NCBI RefSeq assembly: GCF_030913705.1
Contig: NZ_CP133190.1
Coordinates: forward strand, 4,613,501-4,677,500
Source: Anaerocolumna sp. MB42-C2
GTDB lineage: Bacteria; Bacillota; Clostridia; Lachnospirales; Lachnospiraceae
DNA length: 64,000 nt
Direction: 5' to 3'
Part shown: one piece after another, positions 8,774 through 18,218 of the stretch
Layout of the letters: every line of letters begins with the position of its first letter
Numbering within the stretch: the stretch's first letter is position 1
Program-made: the position numbers and the translations under genes
Notes under the pieces: model-generated
Database searches by the model: none
What the model was told of the DNA's origin: nothing
What the model saw: the letters and a program-made list of their open reading frames with translations, nothing else

Positions 8774-8916
8774 ATGAAAAAATAGTAATTACAGCGGATG
8801 GATATGATCGTATTGATGGCCGTAACGCTTATTATTCTGATATTAAGAGGTTGATAGTAAAGAAATTAATTGGAAAGGAGGAAATCAGATGGATTGTGCA
8901 AAAGTTGGTAAGCTAA
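8770..8916 (+). CDS. Small coupled ORF of unknown function
   Basis: A 48-codon ORF that starts on the ATGA overlap with the previous gene and ends 28 bases inside the following HTH gene. Its product starts MNEKIVITADGYDRIDGRNA and ends in a basic, amphipathic stretch. The two overlaps suggest translational coupling of a three-gene operon. I recognise no family, and it may be only a bridge for ribosomes. Confidence 0.35.
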   Translation: MNEKIVITADGYDRIDGRNAYYSDIKRLIVKKLIGKEEIRWIVQKLVS

Positions 8917-9485
8917 TATTACAATTGCGCAAAGAAAAAGGACTGACCCAAAAGCAAATTGCGGACCAATTGAATATCAGCAATAAGACTGTTTCAAAGT
9001 GGGAGTGTGGATTGGGGTGCCCGGATGTTACGCTTTGGGAGGAGCTTTCTGCTGTACTGGGGGCGGATATTCTCAAATTATTGCAGGGAGAATTAGATCC
9101 TAACCGGCCAGATGTTGGGAAAATTGATAAAATACAATTTTATGTATGTCCTACCTGCGGAAATATACTAACGAGTACCGGAAAAACAACGATCTCCTGT
9201 TGTGGACGCCGATTGCATCCGTCGACACCGATTACACCAATTGAAGGGCATGAAATACATGTAGAAGAAATTGAAACCGATTATTATATCACACTGAACC
9301 ATGAAATGAGGAAAGACCATTATATTTTATTTGCGGCATGTGTGTATGACGATCTTATGCTGTTTAACAGATTATATCCGGAGCAGAGCCCTGCTTTTCG
9401 ATTACCTATTATGAGAGGCGGCGGAATTCTGTATCTATATTGCACAAAACATGGGTTGCAAAAATATCCATTTCCTAAGAAATAA
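8889..9485 (+). CDS. XRE-family transcriptional regulator with zinc-ribbon/desulfoferrodoxin-like C-terminus
   Basis: A 198-residue protein. Residues about 5-60 are a canonical XRE helix-turn-helix (LILQLRKEKGLTQKQIADQL then NISNKTVSKWECG). A cysteine pair follows (YVCPTCGNILTS), then TISCCGRRL, i.e. a probable metal-binding ribbon, and a beta-rich C-terminal half (EGHEIHVEEIETDYYITLNH) resembling the desulfoferrodoxin/superoxide-reductase-like domain attached to many clostridial XRE regulators. AAAGGAGG precedes the ATG. It probably senses a metal, redox or small-molecule signal and represses a local operon; the target is not visible here. Confidence 0.82.
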   Translation: MDCAKVGKLILQLRKEKGLTQKQIADQLNISNKTVSKWECGLGCPDVTLWEELSAVLGADILKLLQGELDPNRPDVGKIDKIQFYVCPTCGNILTSTGKTTISCCGRRLHPSTPITPIEGHEIHVEEIETDYYITLNHEMRKDHYILFAACVYDDLMLFNRLYPEQSPAFRLPIMRGGGILYLYCTKHGLQKYPFPKK

Positions 9486-9731
9486 GAGTGTGCTCATATA
9501 CATTAACAATTATTTTACGAATCGTTTTAATATCCGTAAGATAATTATAAAATAAAAAGCCCTACAGGCAGGAAGTGTATGACGGACTTAAGGAAGATTA
9601 TCACTGTCGTGACAGTGCATCAGCACTAGAGTCAAGAAAACTCCCTTATAGGCAATCTTATATTATTCCAACTGTCTACCTAAGGGAGCATATCACAAAG
9701 TCAGACTCCTTCTTGTGTTCCGTAAAATATT

Positions 9732-11537
9732 CTATTCTGTCATATAAAGCTGTTTCGCTTTAAGAATCTCCAGGGTTATGTTACGGGCATTGGCTCCGTC
9801 TGTTTTATCTTTTCCTTGTATATTCGTTGCAAAGAAATAAGTATTACCACTCTTTTCAACAAAACCGATAAACCAACCGTTAATATTTTTATTCTCAACA
9901 TTTCCGGTACCTGTTTTGCCATAGAGGGCATTATCCATCTTTTTTGTAATCAGTAAAGTATTTTTTACCGCTTGTACATTACTGTCTTTAAACTTAAACT
10001 CATTTGTATAGAAATTTTTCAGTATTTCCACTTGTTCCACCGGTGAGATTTTTAATGAGGATTCCAACCAGAAGCGGGAGATACCTCCTGAGAGATCTTC
10101 ATTTCCATAATTAATTTGTTTTATATACTTTTGCAGAGTTTTTTTCCCTGCTTTCTGGTCTAAAGTCTGAAAGTACCAGTTAACTGAGTTTTTGATGGCT
10201 GAATCCAGATTCTGATCCTTATTCCAGGATTCAATTGGATAATTAACTTTATTCCAGGACAATAAAGATGTTTCCGGTGTTATGCTGCCGCTCTCCAGAC
10301 CGAATAAGCCGCTGTATATTTTATAGGTGGAATCCGGTGATCTTCGTTTTAAACTACCGGATTCATTATAGATGGTCCAATGATCCGAATTCAGGTTATA
10401 CAGGACAAAACTGCCGTCATAGTTCTTAAAATAAGAACTCAGGTCTTCATGATCTATATGGGAGGGGGAACAGGAGAAATCATATGTGGCATCAGACCCG
10501 GCATAAATTGAAAGTATTGGAGTAAAAGTTAAAACGAAAGCGGTTGTCATACCAAATATTATTTTGCTTTTCATTTTAATTAAATTAGTTTCCGGTCTAA
10601 AAGAAGCAATACTTATGATTCTCTTTTTAATCTGTTTCTTTGTCCCGCCAAGGCCTGTAGCAAACGGGAAAGAAAACCTTGATATTTTACCGGCAAAATG
10701 AATCAGGGTATTTCCATAGTCAGCATAACTGTCTTCATCCAGTAAATACAGGACAGAGGCATCACAGGCTAATTCACGGTCATTCCGCATTTGTCTTAAT
10801 GCATACCATACAAATGGATGAAACCAGTAAATTATCCTGGCAAAACACATAAAATAATTAATCGGAATATCTTTAAACCTGTAGTGCTGCAGTTCATGTA
10901 AGAGAATATATCGAATCTCTTTTTCATTATAATCTGATATCAAATGAATGGGAAGAATAATCCGCGGATGTAATAATCCTACGGAAATAGGTGATTTCAG
11001 GTATGCACTGCTTAAAACAGGTATCTCTTTTTTTATTTTCGATTTTTCCCTGCACTCCTTGTATAAGGTTTTCACATATGGATTCTGTACCGGAAGAGAG
11101 GAACAAATCAGCTGTCTGATTTTTAAACTGGAGCGGACGGTTAGAAAAAGTAAAACTAAGATACCGCAGAGCCATATAATCAGCAGAACCGTACTAAAAT
11201 AAGACGGAGATGTCCGGTTAACGGAAACCGTTAAATCCGAAAACCAGTTTATGGTTGGTGCGGGATCTGTCAGAGCACCGGCGGGAACTGCCTTCTCTAT
11301 ATTTTGCCTGTGAATTGAATCCAGAAAGGTGAGCAGAGAAGGAAACTGCCCAAAAGCTGGTAATTTCATAGGTATAAAAGGAATGACCAGTATAACCAGG
11401 AAAAGAAGCCACATATTATACTGAATTCGAATAGAAAGATGTTTTCTAAAAGCTCTTTTCATTATCATTATGAAAACTACCAGTAAAGAAATTGTGATAT
11501 TAGCCAGAATAAAACGCATCCCAAAGTCATTTAACAT
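9732..11537 (-). CDS. blaR1: BlaR1-family beta-lactam sensor/signal-transducing protease
   Basis: A 601-residue membrane receptor. The N-terminal half has several hydrophobic helices and an M56 metalloprotease site LLHELQHYRFKD (His about 213-217) in the cytoplasmic loop. After a further membrane segment near residue 320 comes an extracellular penicillin-binding sensor of class D type with SxxK in SPDSTYKIYSG (Ser about 400), a YGNEDLSGG motif and KTGTG near 540. In known systems acylation of the serine triggers cleavage of BlaI. It directly abuts blaI (ATG follows the blaI TAA with no gap), giving the standard blaI-blaR1 operon. No beta-lactamase is present in the window, so the linked target is the PBP operon. 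Confidence 0.92.
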   Translation of the reverse strand: MLNDFGMRFILANITISLLVVFIMIMKRAFRKHLSIRIQYNMWLLFLVILVIPFIPMKLPAFGQFPSLLTFLDSIHRQNIEKAVPAGALTDPAPTINWFSDLTVSVNRTSPSYFSTVLLIIWLCGILVLLFLTVRSSLKIRQLICSSLPVQNPYVKTLYKECREKSKIKKEIPVLSSAYLKSPISVGLLHPRIILPIHLISDYNEKEIRYILLHELQHYRFKDIPINYFMCFARIIYWFHPFVWYALRQMRNDRELACDASVLYLLDEDSYADYGNTLIHFAGKISRFSFPFATGLGGTKKQIKKRIISIASFRPETNLIKMKSKIIFGMTTAFVLTFTPILSIYAGSDATYDFSCSPSHIDHEDLSSYFKNYDGSFVLYNLNSDHWTIYNESGSLKRRSPDSTYKIYSGLFGLESGSITPETSLLSWNKVNYPIESWNKDQNLDSAIKNSVNWYFQTLDQKAGKKTLQKYIKQINYGNEDLSGGISRFWLESSLKISPVEQVEILKNFYTNEFKFKDSNVQAVKNTLLITKKMDNALYGKTGTGNVENKNINGWFIGFVEKSGNTYFFATNIQGKDKTDGANARNITLEILKAKQLYMTE

Positions 11538-11924
11538 TTAAATAGCTCCTTTCCCTTTACGGGCAGAAAGTATATTCTGTAAATCACTGATTTCCTCGTC
11601 GGATAAAGTATCCTTATCCAGGTAATTAGTAAGCATAGAAGCAATATTTCCGTCATAAAACCGCTTTAAAAACGAATTATTTTCCTGGTCAAGGTATTCA
11701 TCCTGTTTTACCAGGGGAGTGTAGACAAAAACCCGGCTGTTTTTCTCAAAGGTAAGAGCCCCTTTTTGTACCAGCCGTTTTAATAAGGTCTGAATGGTCT
11801 TGGGACTCCAGTCGGTTGTTCTCACAAGTCTATCTGTAACTTCATTTGTGCTGATCGGTGCATTTTTCCATACAATTTTCATAACTTCATATTCCGCTTC
11901 GGATATTTGAGGTAATTTCTTCAT
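11538..11924 (-). CDS. blaI: BlaI/MecI-family transcriptional repressor
   Basis: A 128-residue winged-helix repressor: ISEAEYEVMKIVWKNAPIST, then the recognition helix region TTDWSPKTIQTLLKRLVQKG and a C-terminal dimerisation region. A cleavage site of the BlaI type is expected near SRVFVYTPLV. Sub-optimal GGAGGG lies before the ATG. The promoter contains a perfect TTACA/TGTAA dyad, so the operon is autoregulated, and identical half-sites lie before the PBP operon. Confidence 0.93.
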   Translation of the reverse strand: MKKLPQISEAEYEVMKIVWKNAPISTNEVTDRLVRTTDWSPKTIQTLLKRLVQKGALTFEKNSRVFVYTPLVKQDEYLDQENNSFLKRFYDGNIASMLTNYLDKDTLSDEEISDLQNILSARKGKGAI

Positions 11925-11943
11925 CAGGGGCCCTCCATAAATC

Positions 11944-11955
11944 TTACATTTGTAA
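11944..11955. promoter_or_regulatory. BlaI operator at the blaI-blaR1 promoter
   Basis: A perfect dyad TTACA-TT-TGTAA, placed just downstream of the -10 box of the blaI promoter, where bound repressor would stop transcription initiation. Confidence 0.82.
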
Positions 11956-11962
11956 TAGATTT

Positions 11963-11991
11963 ATTATAATAGTACGAAATTAGATTGTCAA
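11963..11991 (-). promoter_or_regulatory. Consensus sigma-A promoter of blaI-blaR1
   Basis: On the minus strand TTGACA, a 17-base spacer and TATAAT match the housekeeping consensus exactly. This very strong promoter is likely to be held off by BlaI at the adjacent operator. Confidence 0.88.
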
Positions 11992-12194
11992 TATGAGAGT
12001 ATTGTTTCATTTGTAGATACAATGATCCGCATACATAAGGGTGGTTTTTACATATTCTGGTTTATAGAAAATATAAATTCGATTGACATTAAAAAAAATA
12101 AGGTCATAATTATAAAAAAGGATAATAATGTAATAAAATTGAAAATACTCTTGTAATTCAATAACGATTCCAATGAACTAAGCGGAGATCTACT

Positions 12195-12344
12195 ATGAAA
12201 AATAACTTGAGTATAGTATATGAAAAGATAAAAACGAATGGATGGGCATTCGATTTAGCCTGGAAGATCGAAAAAAAATTCTTACACACTAATAGATTGA
12301 ATACTAAAAATAGAAGAAGAGGTGGTTTAAAGAGTGGATACTAA
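12195..12344 (+). CDS. Small ORF before ABC exporter pair, possible exported peptide
   Basis: A 49-codon ORF whose stop overlaps the GTG start of the following ABC transporter. The product begins MKNNLSIVYEKIKTNGWAF, contains DLAWKIEKKF and ends in a basic stretch NTKNRRRGGLKSGY. GCGGAGATC lies seven bases before the ATG, an acceptable ribosome binding site. Tight coupling to an exporter operon suggests a secreted signal or bacteriocin-like peptide, but I recognise no family and no cleavage motif beyond a Gly-Gly near the C-terminus. It could also be a leader ORF controlling the operon. Confidence 0.45.
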   Translation: MKNNLSIVYEKIKTNGWAFDLAWKIEKKFLHTNRLNTKNRRRGGLKSGY

Positions 12345-14166
12345 AAATAAAGAAATAACTCATGGCTTTTTAAATAACTTAAAATTTATGTTAAGAGAAC
12401 AATGGGGGTTTAAGAAGAAGGCATTTATTGTCCCTGTTATCCATATTTTTTCAGCTATAGCAGTATCTTTATTGGGAATATGGTTACCAAAGGTTGTATT
12501 GGATTCAATTGCTGATTCAATACAGCCAAGTGAATTTGTATTAATAATAAGTCTTTTAACAATCGCATTAATGCTTTTAAGATATATTAGTTATTCCACA
12601 AATCAAATACTGTTTATAGATTTAGCTGAAATATGGAACAAGCATTTTTATCTTAACAAAGAGCGAAAAATATTGGATATGGATTATTCTAATTATATTT
12701 CTCCGGAAGGTAAAATTAAAATTGAAAAAGCACATTCTGCCTTAGCCAAAAATACTAGCTCGAATATGGTCTCGTTTTATCCAAACCTAGTAGAACTATT
12801 AAAAAGTATTCTTGGGTTATTTTCTTTTTGTTCGGTTCTCTTACTACTAAATCCATATGTTGTAATTCTATTGTTTATAAGTTATGGAATAGATGGAATA
12901 ATAGCATTAAAAGTACAAAAATATGAACATGCGCAAAAAGATAACCGTGCAAGAATAGACCGTGAACTCGATTATATTATAGAATGTTCGGATGACAATA
13001 ATATTGCAAAAGATATACGGATTTTTGGTATGTTCCAATGGATAAATATCGTAAAAAATAAATTTATGAATGAAAAACTCAATCTTGAAAAAAATATTGA
13101 GTTAAAACATTTAATGCAGCGTTTATTGAGTGTCTTTTTAATTTTCCTAAGAAACGGAGGAAGTTATATTTATCTCATATGGAAAATGTTTAATTCAGAT
13201 ATGACGATTGGAGAGTTTACTCTATTCTTCGGAGCTATTACAGGATTCGGACAATGGCTTGAGCAAATTGTTGATAGAATAAATCGGTTATCAAATGCGA
13301 ATTATCAGGTAGACGATTATCGGTACCTTATTGATACAAAAGATAAAATGAATAGTAATGCGGGTGTGAAACTTCCATCGAAACTAGAGCCGCTAGAAAT
13401 TAAACTAGAAAATGTAAGTTATTCTTATGAAGGAAGCAACAAATTAATTCTTGATAATATATGCCTTAACATCCATAAAGGAGAGAAGCTTGCAATTGTC
13501 GGAGCGAATGGAGCCGGAAAGACAACACTTGTAAAGGCGATCTGCGGATTGATTAAGCCAATTTCAGGACATGTTTTAATTAACGGAATAGATATATCAA
13601 CATTTAACAGGGATGAATATTACACTCTTGTAACGGCTGTATTTCAAAATGTATGTTTGCTGCCAATTAGTATTTCGCAAAATATTACGTATGAATCAGA
13701 TAATGAAATTGATATGAAAAGACTTGAAAAATGTATTAAGCTTGCAGATTTGAAAGATAAAATAGAAACGCTTCCAAGTGGCATAGAAACAAATCTAGTT
13801 GCCTCTGTGGCGGATAACGGTGTTAATCTTTCCGGAGGGGAGATACAAAAATTAGCATTGGCACGTGCGTTATATAAAGATGCACCATTAATCGTCCTTG
13901 ATGAGCCAACAGCTGCATTAGATCCAATCGCTGAAAATAAAATGTATCTTAAATATAATGAACTAACGCAAAACAAGACCTCGATTTACATATCTCATAG
14001 GCTTTCTTCAACACGTTTTTGTGATAAAATAATTTTCATTGATAACGGTAGAATCATAGAAGAAGGAACACATGATGAGCTATTGGCACATGGAGGGAAA
14101 TATTTTGAGATGTTTCATGTACAAAGTGAATACTATAAGAGCAATAAGGAGGCCGAAGATTTATGA
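12334..14166 (+). CDS. ABC transporter half (permease-ATPase fusion), first subunit
   Basis: A 610-residue protein with six predicted membrane helices (about 30-330) and a C-terminal ATPase: Walker A GANGAGKTTL, signature NLSGGEIQKLALARAL, Walker B LIVLDEPTAALDP, H-loop ISHRLSS. No C39 peptidase domain is attached. The start is GTG with AAGAGGTGG upstream, in an overlap with the preceding small ORF; the stop overlaps the next ABC gene by four bases. The two proteins probably form a heterodimeric exporter. The substrate is unknown; the small upstream ORF is the obvious candidate. Confidence 0.85.
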   Translation: MDTKNKEITHGFLNNLKFMLREQWGFKKKAFIVPVIHIFSAIAVSLLGIWLPKVVLDSIADSIQPSEFVLIISLLTIALMLLRYISYSTNQILFIDLAEIWNKHFYLNKERKILDMDYSNYISPEGKIKIEKAHSALAKNTSSNMVSFYPNLVELLKSILGLFSFCSVLLLLNPYVVILLFISYGIDGIIALKVQKYEHAQKDNRARIDRELDYIIECSDDNNIAKDIRIFGMFQWINIVKNKFMNEKLNLEKNIELKHLMQRLLSVFLIFLRNGGSYIYLIWKMFNSDMTIGEFTLFFGAITGFGQWLEQIVDRINRLSNANYQVDDYRYLIDTKDKMNSNAGVKLPSKLEPLEIKLENVSYSYEGSNKLILDNICLNIHKGEKLAIVGANGAGKTTLVKAICGLIKPISGHVLINGIDISTFNRDEYYTLVTAVFQNVCLLPISISQNITYESDNEIDMKRLEKCIKLADLKDKIETLPSGIETNLVASVADNGVNLSGGEIQKLALARALYKDAPLIVLDEPTAALDPIAENKMYLKYNELTQNKTSIYISHRLSSTRFCDKIIFIDNGRIIEEGTHDELLAHGGKYFEMFHVQSEYYKSNKEAEDL

Positions 14167-16019
14167 ATAGCGAAAAACGGAATATTTCAGAGGATTTACG
14201 AATGATTAAACGCGGTTCTGGAATTATCAAAGAACTGTCTCCCAGGTTGCTATGCTTAAGTCTTTTAAATTCGCTTTTATCTGCAATCATACCTTATATT
14301 TCTATCTATATATCTGCTATTATTATTGATGAATTGGTTGGGAAACGTAATCTTCATTTGATACTAATATATGTAGCAATAGCTGTAGGTGGATCATTAG
14401 TTTTGTCTGTAATATCCAATTTAATGATGAATAAAATCAACGTAATGAAGGTCATGTTATTTCCAAAAGTCAGATATTATCTTAACGCTAAAAAGCTGTC
14501 AATGGATTTTATTAAACTGGAGGATCCAAAGTATACAGAATTACGTGCTAAAATAACAGGAAATATGTTAGCAATGGGCGGAGGAATAACGGCCTTAGTT
14601 GATCTTATGACTTCAATTGCTAGCAATATTGTTTCAATATTATTTGCAATTATAATCCTAGTTGGAACGTTTTTAAAGTCTGGAGCATTAAAATTTACTA
14701 CAGTCGGAGTAGTAAATTCGGTTTGGTTTCTATGTTTGCTATTCTTGATAATAGCAGTATGTGTTGTATTAACAATTAGAAATGCAAGAACTGAAAACAA
14801 AAAAGATTTTAATCTATTTCGGACTAATTCAACGAATCGATATCTCAATTATTATCACTTTCGTTATATGGAGGATGATCAAGCAGCTAAAGACATTCGT
14901 ATATTTGACCAGCGAAATCTAATAATTCACGAAATCTTTTCAAAAGGCAGATTGCCATGGTTAAATATAATTACAAGTAGATATAGTCTACAACAAAAGT
15001 ATTTTGGCGCAAACGCAGCAATTTCGGCTTTTATTGGCGGAATTGCATATATCTTTATCGGTCTTAAAGCTCTCTCAAAGTCAATTAGCTTAGGCGATGT
15101 CACAAAAAGTTACGCCTCAATCATCAAGATGGTATCTGCTGTTTCTGACTTGTCTTTCTCTTTCTCACAAATAAGGAATAATAACAATTATCTCGAACTA
15201 TTTTTCGAGTTTATTGACACACCATCAGAATCACATAATGGAACAGAAATTCCAGCACGGAATAACAATGATTGGGAAATAGAGTTTCACAATGTTTGTT
15301 TTCGCTATCCCTTTTGTGAAGAGTATGCTTTAAAGAATGTATCTTTTAAAATCTCAACAAAAAGTCGCGTGTCAATCGTCGGCATGAATGGCTCAGGAAA
15401 AACAACTATGATTAAGCTGCTTTGTGGTTTATATGTTCCAGAAACTGGGCACATTACACTAAACGGGAAAGATATAAGTAAATATGATTATGATGCTTAT
15501 CTAAACTTATTCGCAGTTCTTTTTCAGGATTTTAAGCTGCTCGCTTTCCCTATAGGACAGAATGTGGCAACATCAATCGATTATGATGATGCTAAAGTAT
15601 GGAATTCCCTTGAGTTAGCAGGAATTTCGGATAGAGTTAATAGTTTACCTCTAAAACTAAATCAAACAATTTATAGAAATGTAAAAGAAGATGGAATAGA
15701 AATTTCTGGAGGAGAAGAGCAAAAAATAGCAATTGCACGTGCGCTATATAAAAATGCACCGATTTACATATTTGATGAACCAACAGCAGCACTCGATCCT
15801 ATTTCTGAATACGAAATATACTCAAAATTCAACGAAATAATCGGAGATAAAACAGCTTTGTTCGTTTCGCATAGACTTTCATCTTGCCGGTTTTGCAATA
15901 CAATTATTGTATTTGATAATGGTCAGATTGTTCAGATGGGTTATCATGATGAATTACTTAAAGACATAGGTGGTAAATATTACGAGCTTTGGAGTGCACA
16001 GGCACAGTATTATCAGTAA
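14163..16019 (+). CDS. ABC transporter half (permease-ATPase fusion), second subunit
   Basis: A 618-residue partner of the previous gene: N-terminal membrane domain (about residues 30-330) and ATPase with Walker A GMNGSGKTTM, signature EISGGEEQKIAIARAL, Walker B IYIFDEPTAALDP and H-loop VSHRLSS. An ATGA overlap and an AAGGAGG site inside the end of the first gene ensure coupled synthesis. Architecture and shared motifs such as FQDFKLLAFPIGQNV resemble the ABC pair at 37.5-41.0 kb, so the two pairs are distant paralogues. Confidence 0.85.
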   Translation: MNSEKRNISEDLRMIKRGSGIIKELSPRLLCLSLLNSLLSAIIPYISIYISAIIIDELVGKRNLHLILIYVAIAVGGSLVLSVISNLMMNKINVMKVMLFPKVRYYLNAKKLSMDFIKLEDPKYTELRAKITGNMLAMGGGITALVDLMTSIASNIVSILFAIIILVGTFLKSGALKFTTVGVVNSVWFLCLLFLIIAVCVVLTIRNARTENKKDFNLFRTNSTNRYLNYYHFRYMEDDQAAKDIRIFDQRNLIIHEIFSKGRLPWLNIITSRYSLQQKYFGANAAISAFIGGIAYIFIGLKALSKSISLGDVTKSYASIIKMVSAVSDLSFSFSQIRNNNNYLELFFEFIDTPSESHNGTEIPARNNNDWEIEFHNVCFRYPFCEEYALKNVSFKISTKSRVSIVGMNGSGKTTMIKLLCGLYVPETGHITLNGKDISKYDYDAYLNLFAVLFQDFKLLAFPIGQNVATSIDYDDAKVWNSLELAGISDRVNSLPLKLNQTIYRNVKEDGIEISGGEEQKIAIARALYKNAPIYIFDEPTAALDPISEYEIYSKFNEIIGDKTALFVSHRLSSCRFCNTIIVFDNGQIVQMGYHDELLKDIGGKYYELWSAQAQYYQ

Positions 16020-16090
16020 ATTGTAACTAAGAGCAACTTACCTCCTTTCCCGCTGTTCTTTTAAAACCTTTCTGACCGTTTTCTGTTAAT

Positions 16091-16120
16091 ACCCAGTGTT
16101 TAAGATATCTGGGTTTTGTT
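16091..16120 (+). terminator. Possible terminator after the ABC operon
   Basis: ACCCAG, a twelve-base interval and CTGGGT are followed by TTTGTT. The stem is short (six pairs), so it is only a moderate candidate. Confidence 0.4.
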
Positions 16121-16298
16121 ATATCCTTTTTGTTATAACGTCCTGATTATTGTTTTCATTGCTACCTCCAGTATAATAATTATCCCATACTTTGGGAAGT
16201 ATTTTGTTACGCTTTCAATATAATTTATTTTTTAATTCAGGCATAACAAAGTGGGGAATTTTATTATGCCATTAACAGTACTTGGAGTCCGAAAGAAA

Positions 16299-18218
16299 TT
16301 AGGGTTTGTTAGCAAGCAAAGAGTTAGTATTACTAAACCTAAACCAGTTTAAGTTAAACACTCCATAGTCGTTCAAATTATTTGCTACCCACTTCAGATA
16401 TATATCATGAGTTCCCGTTGTTTTGGGCAATTTGCATGAATTGGTTTCCCATTTTTGCCACCCGCCGGTTTTAGAAACAAAAACCGTACCTAATGGTTTT
16501 CCTGACAAACTATCAAGATAAACCTCAAGTTTGCCACCATGGCAAGCATTAGCAACGGCAACTCTCGCTTCAAAATTGTCTACCTCAGTATCAAGTTTCA
16601 TACTGTTAAAAACCATGTAATTACCATCAAAAGAGGAGCATATATTACTACCGCCTTCACTGCATGGCTCAGTAGTAAAACCAGATTTGCGGCTATAACT
16701 ATCAGCTTTTATTTTTATACCTGCCATATTGATTTCATTACTTCTAAACCATTGTAAATCTGCACACCGATCATGGGATAGATTATAAGTATTCCACATT
16801 GCTTCATAATTACATTGTGTTATTAAGTTTTCTAATGTAATTTTTGTTCCACAAGATTCTTCGTCCTTTTTGTGATTACAAACTATTTTTATTTTATGAA
16901 AACCTGGCTGTAGGGCATTTATGGTAAATACTGTTTCGTTATTTCTCATTTCAGATGAAAATAGGTTTACAGAATCACAGATATCCCCATCGATAAAAAT
17001 ATCTGCGTATCCGCAATCCTTGTTCTTAGCTGCTATGTAACTTATATAACTTCCATAAAATGCCAGATGTACCCATGAACCTTTTACTTCAGTTGAATAT
17101 TCCACTCCCTGCGCTGTTGTGTTATTGTGCCAATTTTCGCTATAATCTAAAAATAAGCTTGATCCGTCAATAGTTACATTCGGTGAAGCAGTATTATAAC
17201 AGAATGTATCACTAATATTCTCAAGCATTTCACGTAAATATTGTTCTTCGTTTTGTGCTAAATTTCTGGTTATATTTATTAATTTATCAATAATCAGGCT
17301 ATTACCGCTAATTTTGTATTTCAACATAAGATTTCTGAGCATTAAAGCCTTATGTTCAATTAAAGTAAAACATTTATTGAAATAGTCCGCATTTTTGAGC
17401 ATACCATTTTTAAATAAATATTTTATTAATAGCAAAATATATTTTTTGTGATCCCAAAGGACATGATAGGGTCGAATATCAAATATTCCCTGACTTGTTT
17501 TTTTGATGTGTTTTTCTAGAATATCATAAATTGAAAGTCCAAATGCATATTTATCATCTGTTAACGAATTGTTAATAATAACAGTTCTATTGTTAGAATT
17601 ATAAGAATTTAGATAATCGGTTATATAATTTTTAAGTAGGTCAATGTTAAAAATAAAACCGTTTGAATTCTCTTTTAAAAGAATTACGCCATCTAACCAA
17701 TCTAAATCATTTCCGGCAAAATAGGCTTCTTCCATTTCCGAAAAGGAACATTCGGTATAATTATATTTTCCGCCTTTAAAAAAATCTGCTATATTAGCAG
17801 TTTGTTTCTCTGTATTATATCCATAAACAAGCATATCATGTTGAACATGATAGTTCATACCATATGCAGGAATATAGAATTTATCAACAACAAAATAAAC
17901 ATAATATCCTAAGTTGACACTGTCTATGATAAAGTCAGAGAATGAAAGACATTTTTTATTAATGAATTCCCTGCTTAATCCATGATGTGTTATATAGGGA
18001 CAATTTTTTATAAATTGGTTTATCGAATAACCTATATTAAAATCAAGCCTGTTATCTCCTTCTTTGTATATAGCTAACTGAAAATAGTAGTTATAAAACC
18101 AAGACATCTTATCTTCGTTATAAGATAGGATTGATAATAAGTTAGCGTGGTGTGGATATGAAGTAATCTCCGGGTATTTCATTGGAAGTATTTTTATAGG
18201 ATTTTCTAGTGTTTTCAT
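16299..18218 (-). CDS. BtrH_N/papain-like protein fused to carbohydrate-binding-type modules
   Basis: A 639-residue protein. The first about 340 residues belong to the same family as the proteins at 54.5-60.1 kb: KILPMKYPEITSYPHHANLL, MSWFYNYYFQLAIY, then VNLGYYVYFVVDKFYIPAYG and a conserved HDMLVYGYNTE, the pattern of the BtrH N-terminal/C39-like cysteine-protease fold. The usual Cys position is Ser (TSYPHHANLL). From about residue 370 come two beta-sandwich-like modules: one with GVEYSTEVKGSWVHLAFYGS and KDCGYADIFIDGDICDSVNL, and a C-terminal CBM6-like module ending TGTHDIYLKWVANN and FNLNWFRFS. No signal peptide is visible, which is odd for sugar-binding modules. Start chosen at the Met matching its homologues; a TTG 21 bases upstream is possible. 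Confidence 0.7.
   Translation of the reverse strand: MKTLENPIKILPMKYPEITSYPHHANLLSILSYNEDKMSWFYNYYFQLAIYKEGDNRLDFNIGYSINQFIKNCPYITHHGLSREFINKKCLSFSDFIIDSVNLGYYVYFVVDKFYIPAYGMNYHVQHDMLVYGYNTEKQTANIADFFKGGKYNYTECSFSEMEEAYFAGNDLDWLDGVILLKENSNGFIFNIDLLKNYITDYLNSYNSNNRTVIINNSLTDDKYAFGLSIYDILEKHIKKTSQGIFDIRPYHVLWDHKKYILLLIKYLFKNGMLKNADYFNKCFTLIEHKALMLRNLMLKYKISGNSLIIDKLINITRNLAQNEEQYLREMLENISDTFCYNTASPNVTIDGSSLFLDYSENWHNNTTAQGVEYSTEVKGSWVHLAFYGSYISYIAAKNKDCGYADIFIDGDICDSVNLFSSEMRNNETVFTINALQPGFHKIKIVCNHKKDEESCGTKITLENLITQCNYEAMWNTYNLSHDRCADLQWFRSNEINMAGIKIKADSYSRKSGFTTEPCSEGGSNICSSFDGNYMVFNSMKLDTEVDNFEARVAVANACHGGKLEVYLDSLSGKPLGTVFVSKTGGWQKWETNSCKLPKTTGTHDIYLKWVANNLNDYGVFNLNWFRFSNTNSLLANKP

Noticed and set aside
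9575..9763. 62-codon ORF between the XRE gene and blaR1
   Set aside because: No start-site signal and its end lies antisense to the blaR1 terminus; the region is treated as intergenic.
16266..16352. 28-codon ORF (MPLTVLGVRKKLGF...) convergent with the CBM-fusion gene
   Set aside because: Weak ribosome site and overlap with the 3' end of a better supported gene; likely chance.
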